A stretch of DNA of 64,000 bases from Pseudomonas reinekei (GTDB lineage Bacteria; Pseudomonadota; Gammaproteobacteria; Pseudomonadales; Pseudomonadaceae): positions 1 through 64,000 of the forward strand of contig NZ_MSTQ01000006.1 of the NCBI RefSeq assembly GCF_001945365.1, given 5' to 3'. This document shows positions 1 to 8,697 of the stretch, piece after piece. The number at the start of each line of letters is the position of its first letter. Position 1 is the stretch's first letter. The position numbers and the translations under genes are program-made. The notes beneath the pieces were generated by a model, which was not told the DNA's origin, made no database searches, and worked only from the letters and a program-made list of their open reading frames with translations.

Positions 1-126
1 GCTTGGACTGGTCTCAATACTGGATACGATAACTCGGTTTAATCGCATAGCTTGAACCGCCGTATACGGATCCGTACGTACGGTGGTGTGAGAGGACGGC
101 GGATGTAAATCCGCCTCCTACTCGAT
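1..126 (+). mobile_element. 3' end of a group II intron (domains V and VI)
   Basis: The first 126 bases fold like the end of a bacterial group II intron. Domain V: bases 56-64 pair with 79-87, an upper hairpin spans 65-76, and a two-base CG bulge lies at 77-78, the standard architecture. The triad position reads CGC, as in IIC-type introns. Domain VI: GGCGGAT (98-104), a GTAA loop and ATCCGCC (109-115) sit on AGGA/TCCT and GAG/CTC pairs that leave A120 bulged as the branch point. This A is seven bases from a 3' end at about 126, which finishes in AT. An open frame ending TAA at 40-42 could be the tail of the intron protein, but 13 codons are too few to identify it. The rest lies outside the window. 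Confidence 0.75.
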
Positions 127-171
127 TCAGGGTTCACCCTATCAAGTGAGCATTGCTTCACTTCTTTTGCG

Positions 172-190
172 TATAAGAATCTTTATCATT
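172..190. promoter_or_regulatory. Candidate Fur box
   Basis: The A/T-rich run TATAAGAATCTTTATCATT matches about 11 of 19 positions of the classical Fur box and lies about 60 bases before the first gene of an iron-uptake locus. Repression by Fe-Fur of the whole downstream operon is the natural reading. The match is imperfect and was scored by eye. An inverted repeat AAGTGA/TCACTT lies just upstream (about 144-163). Confidence 0.5.
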
Positions 191-252
191 AGTATTGCGC
201 CTTGCTGGCTTCGTGACATTCACGCCGCCTCACCTGTTCCCAAGGTCGCAAC

Positions 253-558
253 ATGAAAGCCAACAGCAAGACACTCCCCGTTTCCTATCGACTGGCGGTC
301 ACTTCGCGAGTGCTTGCCGCTGTGTTCGGCGGTTATGGGGTCACGGCACTGGCCAGTGTCTGCCTCACGCTGTGGGTGCCCATGGCACGGGCCGAGGCGG
401 TCGTGACCGGGATGACCAGTTCGTTCCTGGTCTATCTGCTGGCGGTGATCTGGTGCTTTGCCTGTCGAACCGCGTGGCGGGCCTGGTCCGGATTGATCCT
501 GTCGAGCCTGCCGCTGGCGGCGTTGGCGGCGCTGGCTTACTGGATGGAGCGGTCATGA
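253..558 (+). CDS. DUF3649 small membrane protein of iron-uptake locus
   Basis: This 101-residue inner-membrane protein has three or four hydrophobic segments (about 17-45, 54-72 and 78-97). It fits the DUF3649 family, found almost only beside PepSY-domain membrane proteins and TonB siderophore receptors. Its biochemical role is not established. A part in a membrane complex for ferrisiderophore reduction or iron release is an inference from context. The stop codon overlaps the start of the next gene (ATGA at 555-558), so the two are translationally coupled. The Fur-box-like site upstream suggests induction on iron starvation. Confidence 0.8.
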   Translation: MKANSKTLPVSYRLAVTSRVLAAVFGGYGVTALASVCLTLWVPMARAEAVVTGMTSSFLVYLLAVIWCFACRTAWRAWSGLILSSLPLAALAALAYWMERS

Positions 559-2132
559 AAGAGGGTTTTCGTCAGGCGATGGCCTGGTTGCACACCTGGG
601 CTGGTTTGATTTTCGGCTGGTTGTTGTTTGCGATTTTTCTCACTGGCACGCTCGCTTATTTCAAGGACGAGACCAGCCACTGGATGCAGCCGGAAATTCC
701 CGCGCGCTCGGTGTCCTCCGAATCGAGTCTGAGCCTGGCGCAGGCGTACCTGCAGCGACAGGCTCCCGGCGCTTCCCGCTGGATCATCGAATTGCCCAAC
801 GCCCGCGAGCCCGCACTGTCGGTGCGTTGGCAGCAGGCGCCGGCCAAACCCGGTGAACGCGGTCAACTCACGGCAAAACTGCTCGATCCGCAAACCGGCC
901 GTGAAGTGCAGGCCCGGGACACCCTGGGCGGCGAGTTTTTCTACCGTTTCCACTTCCAGCTGCAAATGCCCTATCCGTGGGGGCGTTGGCTGTCGACCCT
1001 CGCGGCCATGGTGATGTTCGTCGGGTTGATCAGCGGGATCATCACCCACAAGAAAATCTTCAAGGACTTTTTCACCTTCCGCCCGCGCAAAGGCCAGCGC
1101 TCCTGGCTCGACGGGCATAACGCTTTGGCTGTGCTGGTGTTGCCGTTTCACTTGATGATCACCTACAGCAGCCTGGTGATTTTCATGAGCATGGTCATGC
1201 CGGCGAGCATCCTGGCCGCCTACAACGGCGATACCAGAGCTTTTTTCAGTGACGTCTTTCCGGCGACCAATACCTTGAATGCCACAGGGCAACCTGCAGC
1301 GTTGCCGCCGTTGGCGCCGATGCTGGAAAAAGCCCGGGAGCAATGGTCGGGTGGGCAGGTCGGGCGTTTGACGGTAAATAATCCGGGTGATGCGAACGCC
1401 ACGGTGGTGTTGGCTCGCAGCGGTGCAGACCGCGTGGTTCACGACTTCGGCAGCGCCGTGACGTTCAACGGCGTGACCGGGCAACTGCTCGCCGCGACGC
1501 CGGCGCAATCGCTGCCAATGGCCATTGCCGGTACCTTCTACGGTTTGCACATGGGCCATTTTGCCGGCCCGTTGTTGCGCTGGCTGTACTTTGTCTGTGG
1601 GCTGGCAAGCACGGCGATGATCGGCACCGGGCTGGTGATCTGGCTCGGCAAACGCCAACTCAAACATGCCAGGAGCGGCGTGATGCCCTTCGAGCTGCGG
1701 CTGGTGGAAGTGCTGAATATTGCCAGCATATCGGGCTTGGTCGTGTCGGTGGCGGCGTTCTTCTGGGCCAACCGTTTGTTGCCGATCGGCATGGCCGAGC
1801 GTGCCGGTTGGGAGGTCAACAGCTTCTTCATCGTTTGGGGGCTTAGCCTGCTGCATGCCATGGTTCGCCGGGGTCGCGTGGCGTGGGTCGAGCAGTTGGC
1901 GCTGGCCGCGCTGCTGTTTGGCGCCGTGCCACTGCTCAATGCACTGGCCACGCCGTATCACTTGGGCGCCTCACTGAAAGAAGGTGATTGGGCCATGGCC
2001 GGTTTCGATTTGGCTTGCCTGGTCAGCGGGCTTTTTCTCGCCTGGGCCGCCTGGAAAATGCAGCGGGCCGGGAAGACCGAACGCGTGGGCCTGCGTGCCC
2101 AGTCGATCACCCTTGAGCCAGAGGCGACCTGA
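555..2132 (+). CDS. PepSY-associated transmembrane protein, probable ferrisiderophore reductase
   Basis: A 525-residue inner-membrane protein of the PepSY-associated TM family. The start MKEGFRQAMAWLHTWAGLIF is chosen because it overlaps the DUF3649 stop; the frame is open further upstream. It shows the typical first helix with a conserved His (HTWAGL), a periplasmic PepSY region with a second His-bearing helix (DGHNALAVLVLPFHL), and a C-terminal group of helices from about residue 330. Pseudomonas relatives such as FoxB and FpvG act as inner-membrane siderophore reductases. The conserved histidines could ligate haem for electron transfer. Assignment to a particular siderophore is not possible from sequence. 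Confidence 0.8.
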   Translation: MKEGFRQAMAWLHTWAGLIFGWLLFAIFLTGTLAYFKDETSHWMQPEIPARSVSSESSLSLAQAYLQRQAPGASRWIIELPNAREPALSVRWQQAPAKPGERGQLTAKLLDPQTGREVQARDTLGGEFFYRFHFQLQMPYPWGRWLSTLAAMVMFVGLISGIITHKKIFKDFFTFRPRKGQRSWLDGHNALAVLVLPFHLMITYSSLVIFMSMVMPASILAAYNGDTRAFFSDVFPATNTLNATGQPAALPPLAPMLEKAREQWSGGQVGRLTVNNPGDANATVVLARSGADRVVHDFGSAVTFNGVTGQLLAATPAQSLPMAIAGTFYGLHMGHFAGPLLRWLYFVCGLASTAMIGTGLVIWLGKRQLKHARSGVMPFELRLVEVLNIASISGLVVSVAAFFWANRLLPIGMAERAGWEVNSFFIVWGLSLLHAMVRRGRVAWVEQLALAALLFGAVPLLNALATPYHLGASLKEGDWAMAGFDLACLVSGLFLAWAAWKMQRAGKTERVGLRAQSITLEPEAT

Positions 2133-2459
2133 ATGTTGCTGGCCTGCTTGCTGTGTTACGGCGGTTTTATCGCGCTTTGTTTGTCCATGGATCGTCACCA
2201 CGCCCAATTGCTGGGGCGCATGCCGACGCGGGTCATGCGTCGTCGGTGGAGGCGTGCGGGATGGGTATTGCTGGCCGTATCGCTGTGGGCGGCGGTGTCG
2301 ACGACCGGCTGGGCGCTGGGGTTGGTGGATTGGTTTGCGGTGTTGATGCTCAGTGCCTTGCTGCTGGTCTTGCTGATGCCGTATCGCCCGCGCCTGGCCC
2401 TGGCCCTGGCCGGAGCGGGCCTGCTGGCCTGCCCGATTATCGTGTTCGTGCAGCGGTGA
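2133..2459 (+). CDS. DUF3325 small membrane protein
   Basis: A 108-residue protein with three or four hydrophobic segments and a basic loop (RVMRRRWRRAGW, about 33-44). It fits DUF3325, a family that travels with DUF3649 and PepSY proteins in iron loci. Its ATG follows the PepSY stop codon with no gap (TGAATG), so it is part of the same operon. Function is unknown; a subunit or assembly role next to the PepSY protein is an inference. The sigma factor gene starts five bases downstream. Confidence 0.75.
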   Translation: MLLACLLCYGGFIALCLSMDRHHAQLLGRMPTRVMRRRWRRAGWVLLAVSLWAAVSTTGWALGLVDWFAVLMLSALLLVLLMPYRPRLALALAGAGLLACPIIVFVQR

Positions 2460-2463
2460 ATCG

Positions 2464-3036
2464 ATGATCAGCCATCCTCCCGAACCTGGTGAAATCGAGC
2501 GCGATGGACAGCCCGGCGATCGCGCACATTTTCTTCAGGTGTTCCTGTCGCAACGTTCGCAAATGGAGGCGCTGGTCAGCCGTCGCGTCGGTTGCCGGGC
2601 GACTGCGGCTGATTTGGTGCAGGACTTGTTCTTGCGTTTCTGGCGCCGGCCGTTGGTGCAGGTCGAGGAATTGAGCACCTATCTGCTTCGATGCGCGGGC
2701 AACATTGCCATCGACCATTTGCGCAGTGAAGGCACACGGGTGCGTGCCAGCGAAGGCTTGATGGCGCAACCGTCGGACAGTGTGGGTGGCGAACCGCAAG
2801 CCGCGCTGGAGGCGGGCAATGATTTGCGCCATGTCGAAGCGGCGTTGCGTGCGTTGCCCGAGCGTACGCGGCAGATCTTTTTGCTCAATCGCATTCATGG
2901 CCGCAAATACGCCGAGATCGCCAAGGCCATGGGCTTGTCCCAAAGTGCGGTGGAAAAACATATGATGCGCGCGCTCGAGGCTTGCAAGGCAAGCCTGCGG
3001 GAGCCCGAACCGCGCACGCCAGGGAAAGCACTGTGA
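2464..3036 (+). CDS. FecI-like ECF sigma factor
   Basis: A 190-residue ECF sigma-70 factor. Region 2 is visible around residues 50-90 (DLVQDLFLRFWRRP, then NIAIDHLRSEG) and region 4 around 130-175 (LPERTRQIFLLNRIHGRKYAEIA, then SQSAVEKHMMRAL). It is of the iron-starvation FecI/FpvI/FoxI group. It should direct RNA polymerase to the downstream TonB receptor promoter when the cognate ferrisiderophore binds. It sits between the membrane reductase genes and its FecR-type regulator, and overlaps the latter by four bases. Expression is probably Fur-controlled from the operon promoter. Confidence 0.9.
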   Translation: MISHPPEPGEIERDGQPGDRAHFLQVFLSQRSQMEALVSRRVGCRATAADLVQDLFLRFWRRPLVQVEELSTYLLRCAGNIAIDHLRSEGTRVRASEGLMAQPSDSVGGEPQAALEAGNDLRHVEAALRALPERTRQIFLLNRIHGRKYAEIAKAMGLSQSAVEKHMMRALEACKASLREPEPRTPGKAL

Positions 3037-4022
3037 AAACCATCGAATGCACCTTGCCGACGCCTGCCCAGGAACAGCAAGCGCTGGCCTGGCTGAGCGT
3101 GTTGCACGACCAGCCGAGCAGTGGCGACCAGGCCACTTTCAGCCAATGGCTGAAAGCTGACCCCGCGCACGGCGAAGCCTATGCCCGTGCGCAAGTGCTG
3201 TGGGAATTGAGTGAAGTGCCGGCGCGCACCCTGGCCGATGAAGACGCCTTTGCCCTGCAGGGTTATCTCAATGCCATTAACCGTTCGCGGCGCAGCAATG
3301 TACGGCGTTGGTCCGGTGCGCTGGCGATGGCGGCTTGCCTGTTGCTGATGATCAGCCTCGGCAGTGGGTGGCAGCCGTCGCGCTGGGTCGATGATCTGGG
3401 GGCTGATTATGTCTCGGCTCCGGGAGAAATCCGTACCGTCACCCTGGCCGATCAATCGCAAGTCACCCTGGATGCCGACAGCGCCATCGCCGTGGATTTC
3501 AGTGGCGGTGAACGCCATGTGCAGGTGCGGCGAGGAGCCGGTTTCTTCCGGGTCACTCACACTGGCGAACCGTTTGTGGTCGATGCCGAAAAGGGCCAGG
3601 CAAGGGTCTTGGGCACGCAGTTTGAAGTACGCCTGCTACCCCATGGCGCGCAGGTCACCGTGTTGTCCGGGCGGGTGGGTGTGACCGCGGACAAAAACGC
3701 CGCGCAGCACATTCTCACGGCGGGCCAGCAAGTAGCGTACGGCAATGGCTCGGCGGAAAAACGCCACGCGGTGGACAGTGAAGCGCAGTTGGCCTGGCGT
3801 CAGGGTTGGCTCAATTACTACAAGGCAACGCTGGCCGATGTGGTGGAGGATTTACGCCGTTATTACCCGGGGCGGATCGTGCTGCTTGACGATGAACTGG
3901 CCAAGCGGCGGGTCAGTGGCAGCTTTCCGAGCGAGGATCCGCAAGCGGTGCTGAATTCCTTGCAGGGCGTTTTAGGGTTTGAGCAGCATCAAATCTTGGG
4001 GCATCTGATTATTTTGCGCTGA
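3033..4022 (+). CDS. FecR-like anti-sigma factor / signal transducer
   Basis: A 329-residue FecR-family protein. I place the start at the GTG overlapping the sigma-factor stop (GTGA at 3033-3036). The N-terminal cytoplasmic part carries the usual DUF4880-type segment (WLSVLHDQPSSGDQATFSQWL). A single membrane helix follows (about residues 94-112), then a periplasmic FecR domain (APGEIRTVTLADQSQVTLDA) and a C-terminal STN-like segment (RYYPGRIVLLDDELAKRRVSGSF). It should bind the signalling domain of the receptor encoded next and pass the signal to the sigma factor. Confidence 0.9.
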   Translation: MKTIECTLPTPAQEQQALAWLSVLHDQPSSGDQATFSQWLKADPAHGEAYARAQVLWELSEVPARTLADEDAFALQGYLNAINRSRRSNVRRWSGALAMAACLLLMISLGSGWQPSRWVDDLGADYVSAPGEIRTVTLADQSQVTLDADSAIAVDFSGGERHVQVRRGAGFFRVTHTGEPFVVDAEKGQARVLGTQFEVRLLPHGAQVTVLSGRVGVTADKNAAQHILTAGQQVAYGNGSAEKRHAVDSEAQLAWRQGWLNYYKATLADVVEDLRRYYPGRIVLLDDELAKRRVSGSFPSEDPQAVLNSLQGVLGFEQHQILGHLIILR

Positions 4023-4030
4023 GGCAAATG

Positions 4031-4063
4031 TCCCCATCGCGAGCAGGCTCGCTCCCTCAGGGG
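4031..4063. repeat. REP element
   Basis: A copy of the REP repeat with the GCGAGCAGGCTCGC core lies between the FecR-like and receptor genes and can fold into a short hairpin. The receptor gene can still be read from its own ECF-type promoter downstream. Confidence 0.7.
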
Positions 4064-4187
4064 AGCGAACAGCGAGCATCTGAAAATATTTTCAACTTTC
4101 TGCTGAGGTAAAACCGAACGCCATTCGTGTAGTGACTGAAACTGCGAGTCATTCGCATCCGTTGCGGTTCTACACAGGTCACGAGTC

Positions 4188-6614
4188 ATGAAGTCCAGGG
4201 CAAAATCGGGTTCGGTCAAACAATGGTTGGGTGTTACGGCGCTGGGTTTCTCGGCGTTGACCTTGCTGCCGCTGAGTGTGGCGGTGGCCGCGCAGGCCGG
4301 TGCGCAGCAACAGACGCAGTTCAACTTTTCCCTGGCCGCCAAACCGTTGCCCCAGGCCCTGAGCGATTTCAGCCGGGTGACAGGCATCAGTGTCGTCTAT
4401 ACCGATGAAGCACCTTACCGCCTCAATGCCCCGGCCGTCAGTGGTCAAATGAGCGCCGAACAGGCCCTGCAGCAATTGCTCAGCGGATCGGGCTTCACCT
4501 TCCGGCGCACCGACGGCCATACCATGGCCCTGGAATCGCTGCCTACCGAAGGCGCGCTGAATCTGGGCGCCACCACCATCACGTCGGTGATGGACCCGTC
4601 CACCAGCTACCAGCCGCCCCCTGTCAGTTCGGTGATGCGTACTTCGGCGCCACTTCAGGAAATTCCGCAGACCGTCAACGTGGTCGCAGCCCAGGTCATT
4701 CGCGATCAGGCACCGCGCAATCTGGATGATGCGCTGGCCAATGTCAGCGGCATCACCCAGGGCAACACGCTGGGCAGTACCCAGGATTCGGTGATGACCC
4801 GCGGCTTCGGCGACAACCGCAACGGTTCGATCATGCGCGACGGCATGCCGATCGTGCAGGGCCGTGGCATGAACGCCACGGTGGACCGGGTCGAAGTGCT
4901 CAAGGGACCGGCCTCGTTGCTCTACGGCATTCAAGACCCGGGGGGCGTGGTCAACATGGTCAGCAAGAAGCCGGAGCTTGAGCAATACAACGCACTGACC
5001 TTGCGTGGCTCGACCTATGGCGAAGGCAGGAATGGCAGCGGCGGCACGTTCGACAGCACGGGTGCGTTGGGTGAGACCGGGCTGGCCTATCGCATGGTGC
5101 TGGACCACGAGGACGAAGATTACTGGCGTAATTACGGCGTGCATCGCGAGACTCTGGTCGCGCCATCGCTGGCCTGGTTCGGTGAAAGCACCCAGCTGTT
5201 GTTCGCCTACGAACACCGGGAATTCCTCTCCCCGTTCGACCGTGGCACGGTGATCGACCCGCGTGATAACCACCCGCTGGACATCCCCCGTGATCGCCGT
5301 CTCGACGAACCGTTCAATGACATGGAAGGGCGCTCGGACCTTTATCACTTCGAGGCCGATCACGAGCTCAATGACAACTGGAAGGCCCACTTCGGCTACA
5401 GCTGGAACCGTGAAACCTACGACGCCAGCCAGGTGCGCGTCACCGCTATCGACACCAACAAAGGCACGCTGACCCGCAGCATGGACGGCACGCAGAATGC
5501 GCTCAGTACCGACCGCTTCACCACGGCAAGCCTTGAGGGCAACGTTGATGTCGCGGGCATGCGCCATGACCTGGTGTTCGGCATCGATGACGAGTACCGC
5601 AAAATCTACCGTGCCGACCTGATTCGGCAGAAAAGCCTGACCACCTTCAGCTACCTCAACCCGGTGTACGGTCGTGAAGTCGAAGGCACCACGGTCAGCC
5701 CGGCCGACAGTGCCCAGACCGATATCCTGCGCAGCGATTCGGTGTTTTTACAGGACTCGATTCACCTCACCGATCAATGGATTCTGGTGGCTGGCGGGCG
5801 TTTCCAGGAGTACGACCAGTACGCTGGCAAAGGTGTGCCGTTCAAGGCCAATACCGACAGCAACGGGCAGAAATGGGTGCCGCGCGCCGGCCTCGTTTAT
5901 CGCTACACCGATGAGCTGTCGTTCTACGGCAGCTACACCGAATCGTTCAAACCCAATTCGACCATCGCCCCGCTGAGCGGCAGCAGCACCGTGCTCGATG
6001 GCAGCATCGCGCCGGAAGAAGCGAAATCCTGGGAGGTCGGCGCCCGGCTCGACATGCCCGGGCGCGTCACCGGCAACATCGCCCTGTTCGACATCAAGAA
6101 ACGTAACGTGCTGGTCGCTAATGCCGAAGGCCCGGTGACGCTCTACAGCGCCGCGGGTGAGGTACGTTCCCGTGGTCTGGAAGTGGATTTGAGCGGTCAG
6201 TTGAGCGACCGCTGGAGCATGATCGGCAGCTACGCCTACACCGACGCCGAAGTGACCGAAGACCCGGACTACAAAGGCAAGAAACTGCAAAACGTGGCCA
6301 GGAACAGTGGCTCGCTGTCAGCGGTCTACGATTTCGGGCGGATCATTGGCGGCGATCAGCTGCGGGTCGGCGCGGGCGCGCGTTATGTCGGGGAGCGGGC
6401 AGGCAACGCCGTGAATGATTTCGAGTTGCCGAGCTACACCGTCGCCGATGCGTTCGCCACCTACGACACCCGGCTTGATGGGCAGAAGGTCAAGTTTCAG
6501 CTCAACGTGAAGAACCTGTTCGACCGCACGTACTACACCTCGTCGGCGAGCCGGTTCTTTGTGTCGATGGGGGATTCGCGGCAGGTGACGTTGTCGAGCA
6601 CTTTGGAGTTCTGA
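4188..6614 (+). CDS. TonB-dependent siderophore receptor with STN signalling domain
   Basis: An 808-residue outer-membrane receptor. It has a signal peptide (cleavage near AVAAQA), an N-terminal STN signalling domain (about 45-115, FSLAAKPLPQALSDFSRVTG), a plug domain (about 150-260, with EIPQTVNVV and VEVLKGPASLLYG) and a 22-stranded barrel ending in the aromatic residue F. The STN domain means it signals through the FecR/FecI pair encoded just upstream. The sequence is of the FpvA/FoxA/FhuE type for hydroxamate or mixed xenosiderophores; the exact ligand cannot be told. The 165-base upstream gap holds a REP repeat and presumably an iron-starvation ECF promoter, for which I saw no convincing -35/-10 pair. 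Confidence 0.9.
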   Translation: MKSRAKSGSVKQWLGVTALGFSALTLLPLSVAVAAQAGAQQQTQFNFSLAAKPLPQALSDFSRVTGISVVYTDEAPYRLNAPAVSGQMSAEQALQQLLSGSGFTFRRTDGHTMALESLPTEGALNLGATTITSVMDPSTSYQPPPVSSVMRTSAPLQEIPQTVNVVAAQVIRDQAPRNLDDALANVSGITQGNTLGSTQDSVMTRGFGDNRNGSIMRDGMPIVQGRGMNATVDRVEVLKGPASLLYGIQDPGGVVNMVSKKPELEQYNALTLRGSTYGEGRNGSGGTFDSTGALGETGLAYRMVLDHEDEDYWRNYGVHRETLVAPSLAWFGESTQLLFAYEHREFLSPFDRGTVIDPRDNHPLDIPRDRRLDEPFNDMEGRSDLYHFEADHELNDNWKAHFGYSWNRETYDASQVRVTAIDTNKGTLTRSMDGTQNALSTDRFTTASLEGNVDVAGMRHDLVFGIDDEYRKIYRADLIRQKSLTTFSYLNPVYGREVEGTTVSPADSAQTDILRSDSVFLQDSIHLTDQWILVAGGRFQEYDQYAGKGVPFKANTDSNGQKWVPRAGLVYRYTDELSFYGSYTESFKPNSTIAPLSGSSTVLDGSIAPEEAKSWEVGARLDMPGRVTGNIALFDIKKRNVLVANAEGPVTLYSAAGEVRSRGLEVDLSGQLSDRWSMIGSYAYTDAEVTEDPDYKGKKLQNVARNSGSLSAVYDFGRIIGGDQLRVGAGARYVGERAGNAVNDFELPSYTVADAFATYDTRLDGQKVKFQLNVKNLFDRTYYTSSASRFFVSMGDSRQVTLSSTLEF

Positions 6615-6634
6615 TCGGCCACCGTGTCATCGTT

Positions 6635-6722
6635 CATCGGTGGCAAGCCAGCTCCCACAGTTGATCTCCTTCTCATGAAAGGACGCGGTCCCTGGGGGAG
6701 CGAGCCTGCTCGCGATGACGGC
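6635..6722. repeat. REPIN (two inverted REP sequences)
   Basis: Two divergent REP half-sites (a degenerate one near 6636-6660, the other near 6693-6718) flank a spacer containing TTCTCATGAAAGGACGCG. Almost the same spacer occurs in the REPIN at 10135-10217, so the two are members of one mobile REPIN family. It lies between convergent genes and may help terminate both. Confidence 0.65.
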
Positions 6723-6729
6723 GGCACAG

Positions 6730-7605
6730 TCAGCGCAAAAACGCCTGCCGGTATTCGCCTGGCGCCGCGCCCAATGCCTGCCGAAAACGATTGGTAAAGT
6801 GACTGGCACTGGCAAATCCGCAGGCCAGCGCAATCTCGCCCAGCGGCTGCGAAGTCGAACGCAACAACTCCCGCGCCCGGTGCAGGCGTCGCGCCAATAC
6901 ATATTGATGCGGTGGCAGACCGAAGCTTTCGCGGAACATCCGCGCAAAGTGGTATTCCGACAACGCGCACAACGCTGCCAGTTGTCCCAGGCTGATGGCC
7001 TGGTCCAGGTGACTGTCGATGTACTCCACCAACAGTCGCCGCTGATGAGCCGCCAAACCACCTTTGAGACGTAACCCTGAGCGCGCACTGACCTGGCTGA
7101 GCAAGGCATGGCCGAGAATCTCGTGGGCCAGGCTGCTGGTGAGCAGGCGTTCGCCCGGTTCGTCCCAGTTGAGGGTGATCAACTGGCGAAAACGCACGGC
7201 CTGCTGCGGGTCATCGAGAAATGTCTGCTCGCGCAGCTGCAACTCCCGTGGCTCACGGTCAAGCAGGGTCACGCAACCCAGGGCAAATTGTTCGGGGCTG
7301 AAATACAGGTGGGCCAGGCGAATGTCGCCATTGATCACCCAGCCTGACTGATGGTCGGCGGGCAGGATGCACAACTTGTCCGGGCCGCCCTTGTTGCCGG
7401 GCTGGTCGCGGCGGAAGGTGCCGGTGCCGCCAGCGATGTAGCACGACAGCGTGTGATGACTCGGCGCTTCGTAATCCTGGGCATCGTGGTGATTGCGCCA
7501 CAAGGCGGCGGACAAGCCGTCACCGAGCTCGGCGCTGTGCTCAAGGCGAGCATTCGGCGAGCGGTTGAGGGCTTGAAAGACTTGCAGGGTATCCAGTGCG
7601 GCCAT
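6730..7605 (-). CDS. AraC-family transcriptional regulator
   Basis: A 291-residue regulator with an N-terminal AraC-type sensing domain and a C-terminal AraC/XylS DNA-binding domain (about 185-285). Two helix-turn-helix motifs are clear: LGQLAALCALSEYHFARMFR and LGEIALACGFASASHFTNRF. It is divergent from the EamA-type exporter gene at 7744, with 138 bases between the two. Control of that exporter is therefore likely. The inducer is not evident. Confidence 0.85.
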   Translation of the reverse strand: MAALDTLQVFQALNRSPNARLEHSAELGDGLSAALWRNHHDAQDYEAPSHHTLSCYIAGGTGTFRRDQPGNKGGPDKLCILPADHQSGWVINGDIRLAHLYFSPEQFALGCVTLLDREPRELQLREQTFLDDPQQAVRFRQLITLNWDEPGERLLTSSLAHEILGHALLSQVSARSGLRLKGGLAAHQRRLLVEYIDSHLDQAISLGQLAALCALSEYHFARMFRESFGLPPHQYVLARRLHRARELLRSTSQPLGEIALACGFASASHFTNRFRQALGAAPGEYRQAFLR

Positions 7606-7743
7606 GATCGGTTCTCTCTAACGCCTTGCATCCTACTCTGTAGACGTGCGCCTGCCAGCCTGGCATCTGACAAAAGCGCAAGTTTATGCAAGTGCGCCAA
7701 GGCGCCGCGCAGGACACTGGGCACCTATCGAGGAGCCTGTGCC

Positions 7744-8646
7744 ATGAACCTGTCGTTATACCTGTTGACCGTGCTGATCTGGGGGACCACCTGGATTGCC
7801 CTGAAATGGCAGCTGGGCGTGGTGGCGATTCCCGTGTCGATCGTCTATCGCTTCGGCCTCGCCGCGCTGGTGCTGTTCATCATGTTGTTGCTCAGCCGCA
7901 AGCTGCAGGTGATGAACCGCCGTGGACATCTGATCTGTCTGGCGCAGGGGCTGTGCCTGTTTTGCATCAACTTCATGTGCTTCCTGACGGCGAGCCAGTG
8001 GATTCCCAGCGGTCTGGTGGCCGTGGTGTTTTCCACCGCGACCCTGTGGAACGCCCTCAATGCGCGGGTGTTCTTCGGCCAGAAAATCGCCCGCAATGTG
8101 CTGATGGGCGGTGCGTTGGGGTTGCTCGGGCTGGGCCTGTTGTTCTGGCCGGAACTCGCGGGCCACACCGCCAGCCCGGAAACTTTGCTCGGGTTGGGCC
8201 TGGCGCTGCTCGGCACCTTGTGTTTTTCCGCGGGCAACATGCTCTCGAGCCTGCAACAGAAAGCCGGGCTCAAGCCATTGACCACCAATGCCTGGGGCAT
8301 GGCATACGGCGCGGCGATGTTGTCGGTGTGGTGCCTGGTCAAAGGCATTCCGTTCGATATGGAATGGAGTGCGCGCTACGTCGGTTCGTTGCTGTATCTG
8401 GTGATACCAGGCTCGGTGATCGGTTTTACCGCGTACCTGACGCTGGTCGGCCGCATGGGGCCGGAACGTGCGGCTTATTGCACCGTGCTGTTCCCGGTGG
8501 TGGCGCTGAATGTCTCGGCGTTTGCCGAAGGCTACCAGTGGACCGCGCCGGCACTCGCCGGGCTGGTGATGGTGATGCTGGGGAACGTGCTGGTGTTCCG
8601 TAAACCCAAGGCACCCGTGATGCAGGGCACTGGCAAGTTGGCGTGA
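7744..8646 (+). CDS. EamA/DMT-family metabolite exporter
   Basis: A 300-residue protein with ten predicted membrane helices forming two EamA repeats (MNLSLYLLTVLIWGTTWIAL at the start; second repeat from about residue 155). It is of the drug/metabolite transporter superfamily, in which relatives export amino acids or other small metabolites. The start at 7744 follows a GAGG-like ribosome site; the upstream extension of the frame is antisense to the AraC gene and is rejected. Regulation by the divergent AraC protein is likely. A strong terminator follows at 8663-8695. Confidence 0.85.
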   Translation: MNLSLYLLTVLIWGTTWIALKWQLGVVAIPVSIVYRFGLAALVLFIMLLLSRKLQVMNRRGHLICLAQGLCLFCINFMCFLTASQWIPSGLVAVVFSTATLWNALNARVFFGQKIARNVLMGGALGLLGLGLLFWPELAGHTASPETLLGLGLALLGTLCFSAGNMLSSLQQKAGLKPLTTNAWGMAYGAAMLSVWCLVKGIPFDMEWSARYVGSLLYLVIPGSVIGFTAYLTLVGRMGPERAAYCTVLFPVVALNVSAFAEGYQWTAPALAGLVMVMLGNVLVFRKPKAPVMQGTGKLA

Positions 8647-8662
8647 GGGCACCGGAGGATTG

Positions 8663-8695
8663 ACGGGCAGGCGTGCCTGGCGCCTGCCCGTTTTG
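8663..8695. terminator. Bidirectional rho-independent terminator
   Basis: ACGGGCAGGCG (8663-8673) pairs with CGCCTGCCCGT (8681-8691), an 11-bp stem followed by TTTT. It lies between the exporter gene and the convergent dehydrogenase gene and can serve both. Confidence 0.85.
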
Positions 8696-8697
8696 CT

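Noticed and set aside
195..554. N-terminal extension of the PepSY gene
   Set aside because: The extension overlaps the whole DUF3649 gene in another frame and lacks a membrane or signal feature; the ATGA-coupled start is better.
537..1961. Open frame antisense to the PepSY gene
   Set aside because: Composition is Gln/His/Arg-rich, typical of an antisense shadow.
4081..4145. ECF (FecI-type) promoter before the siderophore receptor
   Set aside because: GAAAAT and CGTGT-like elements are present but their spacing does not match the expected 16-17 bases; I could not choose a pair.
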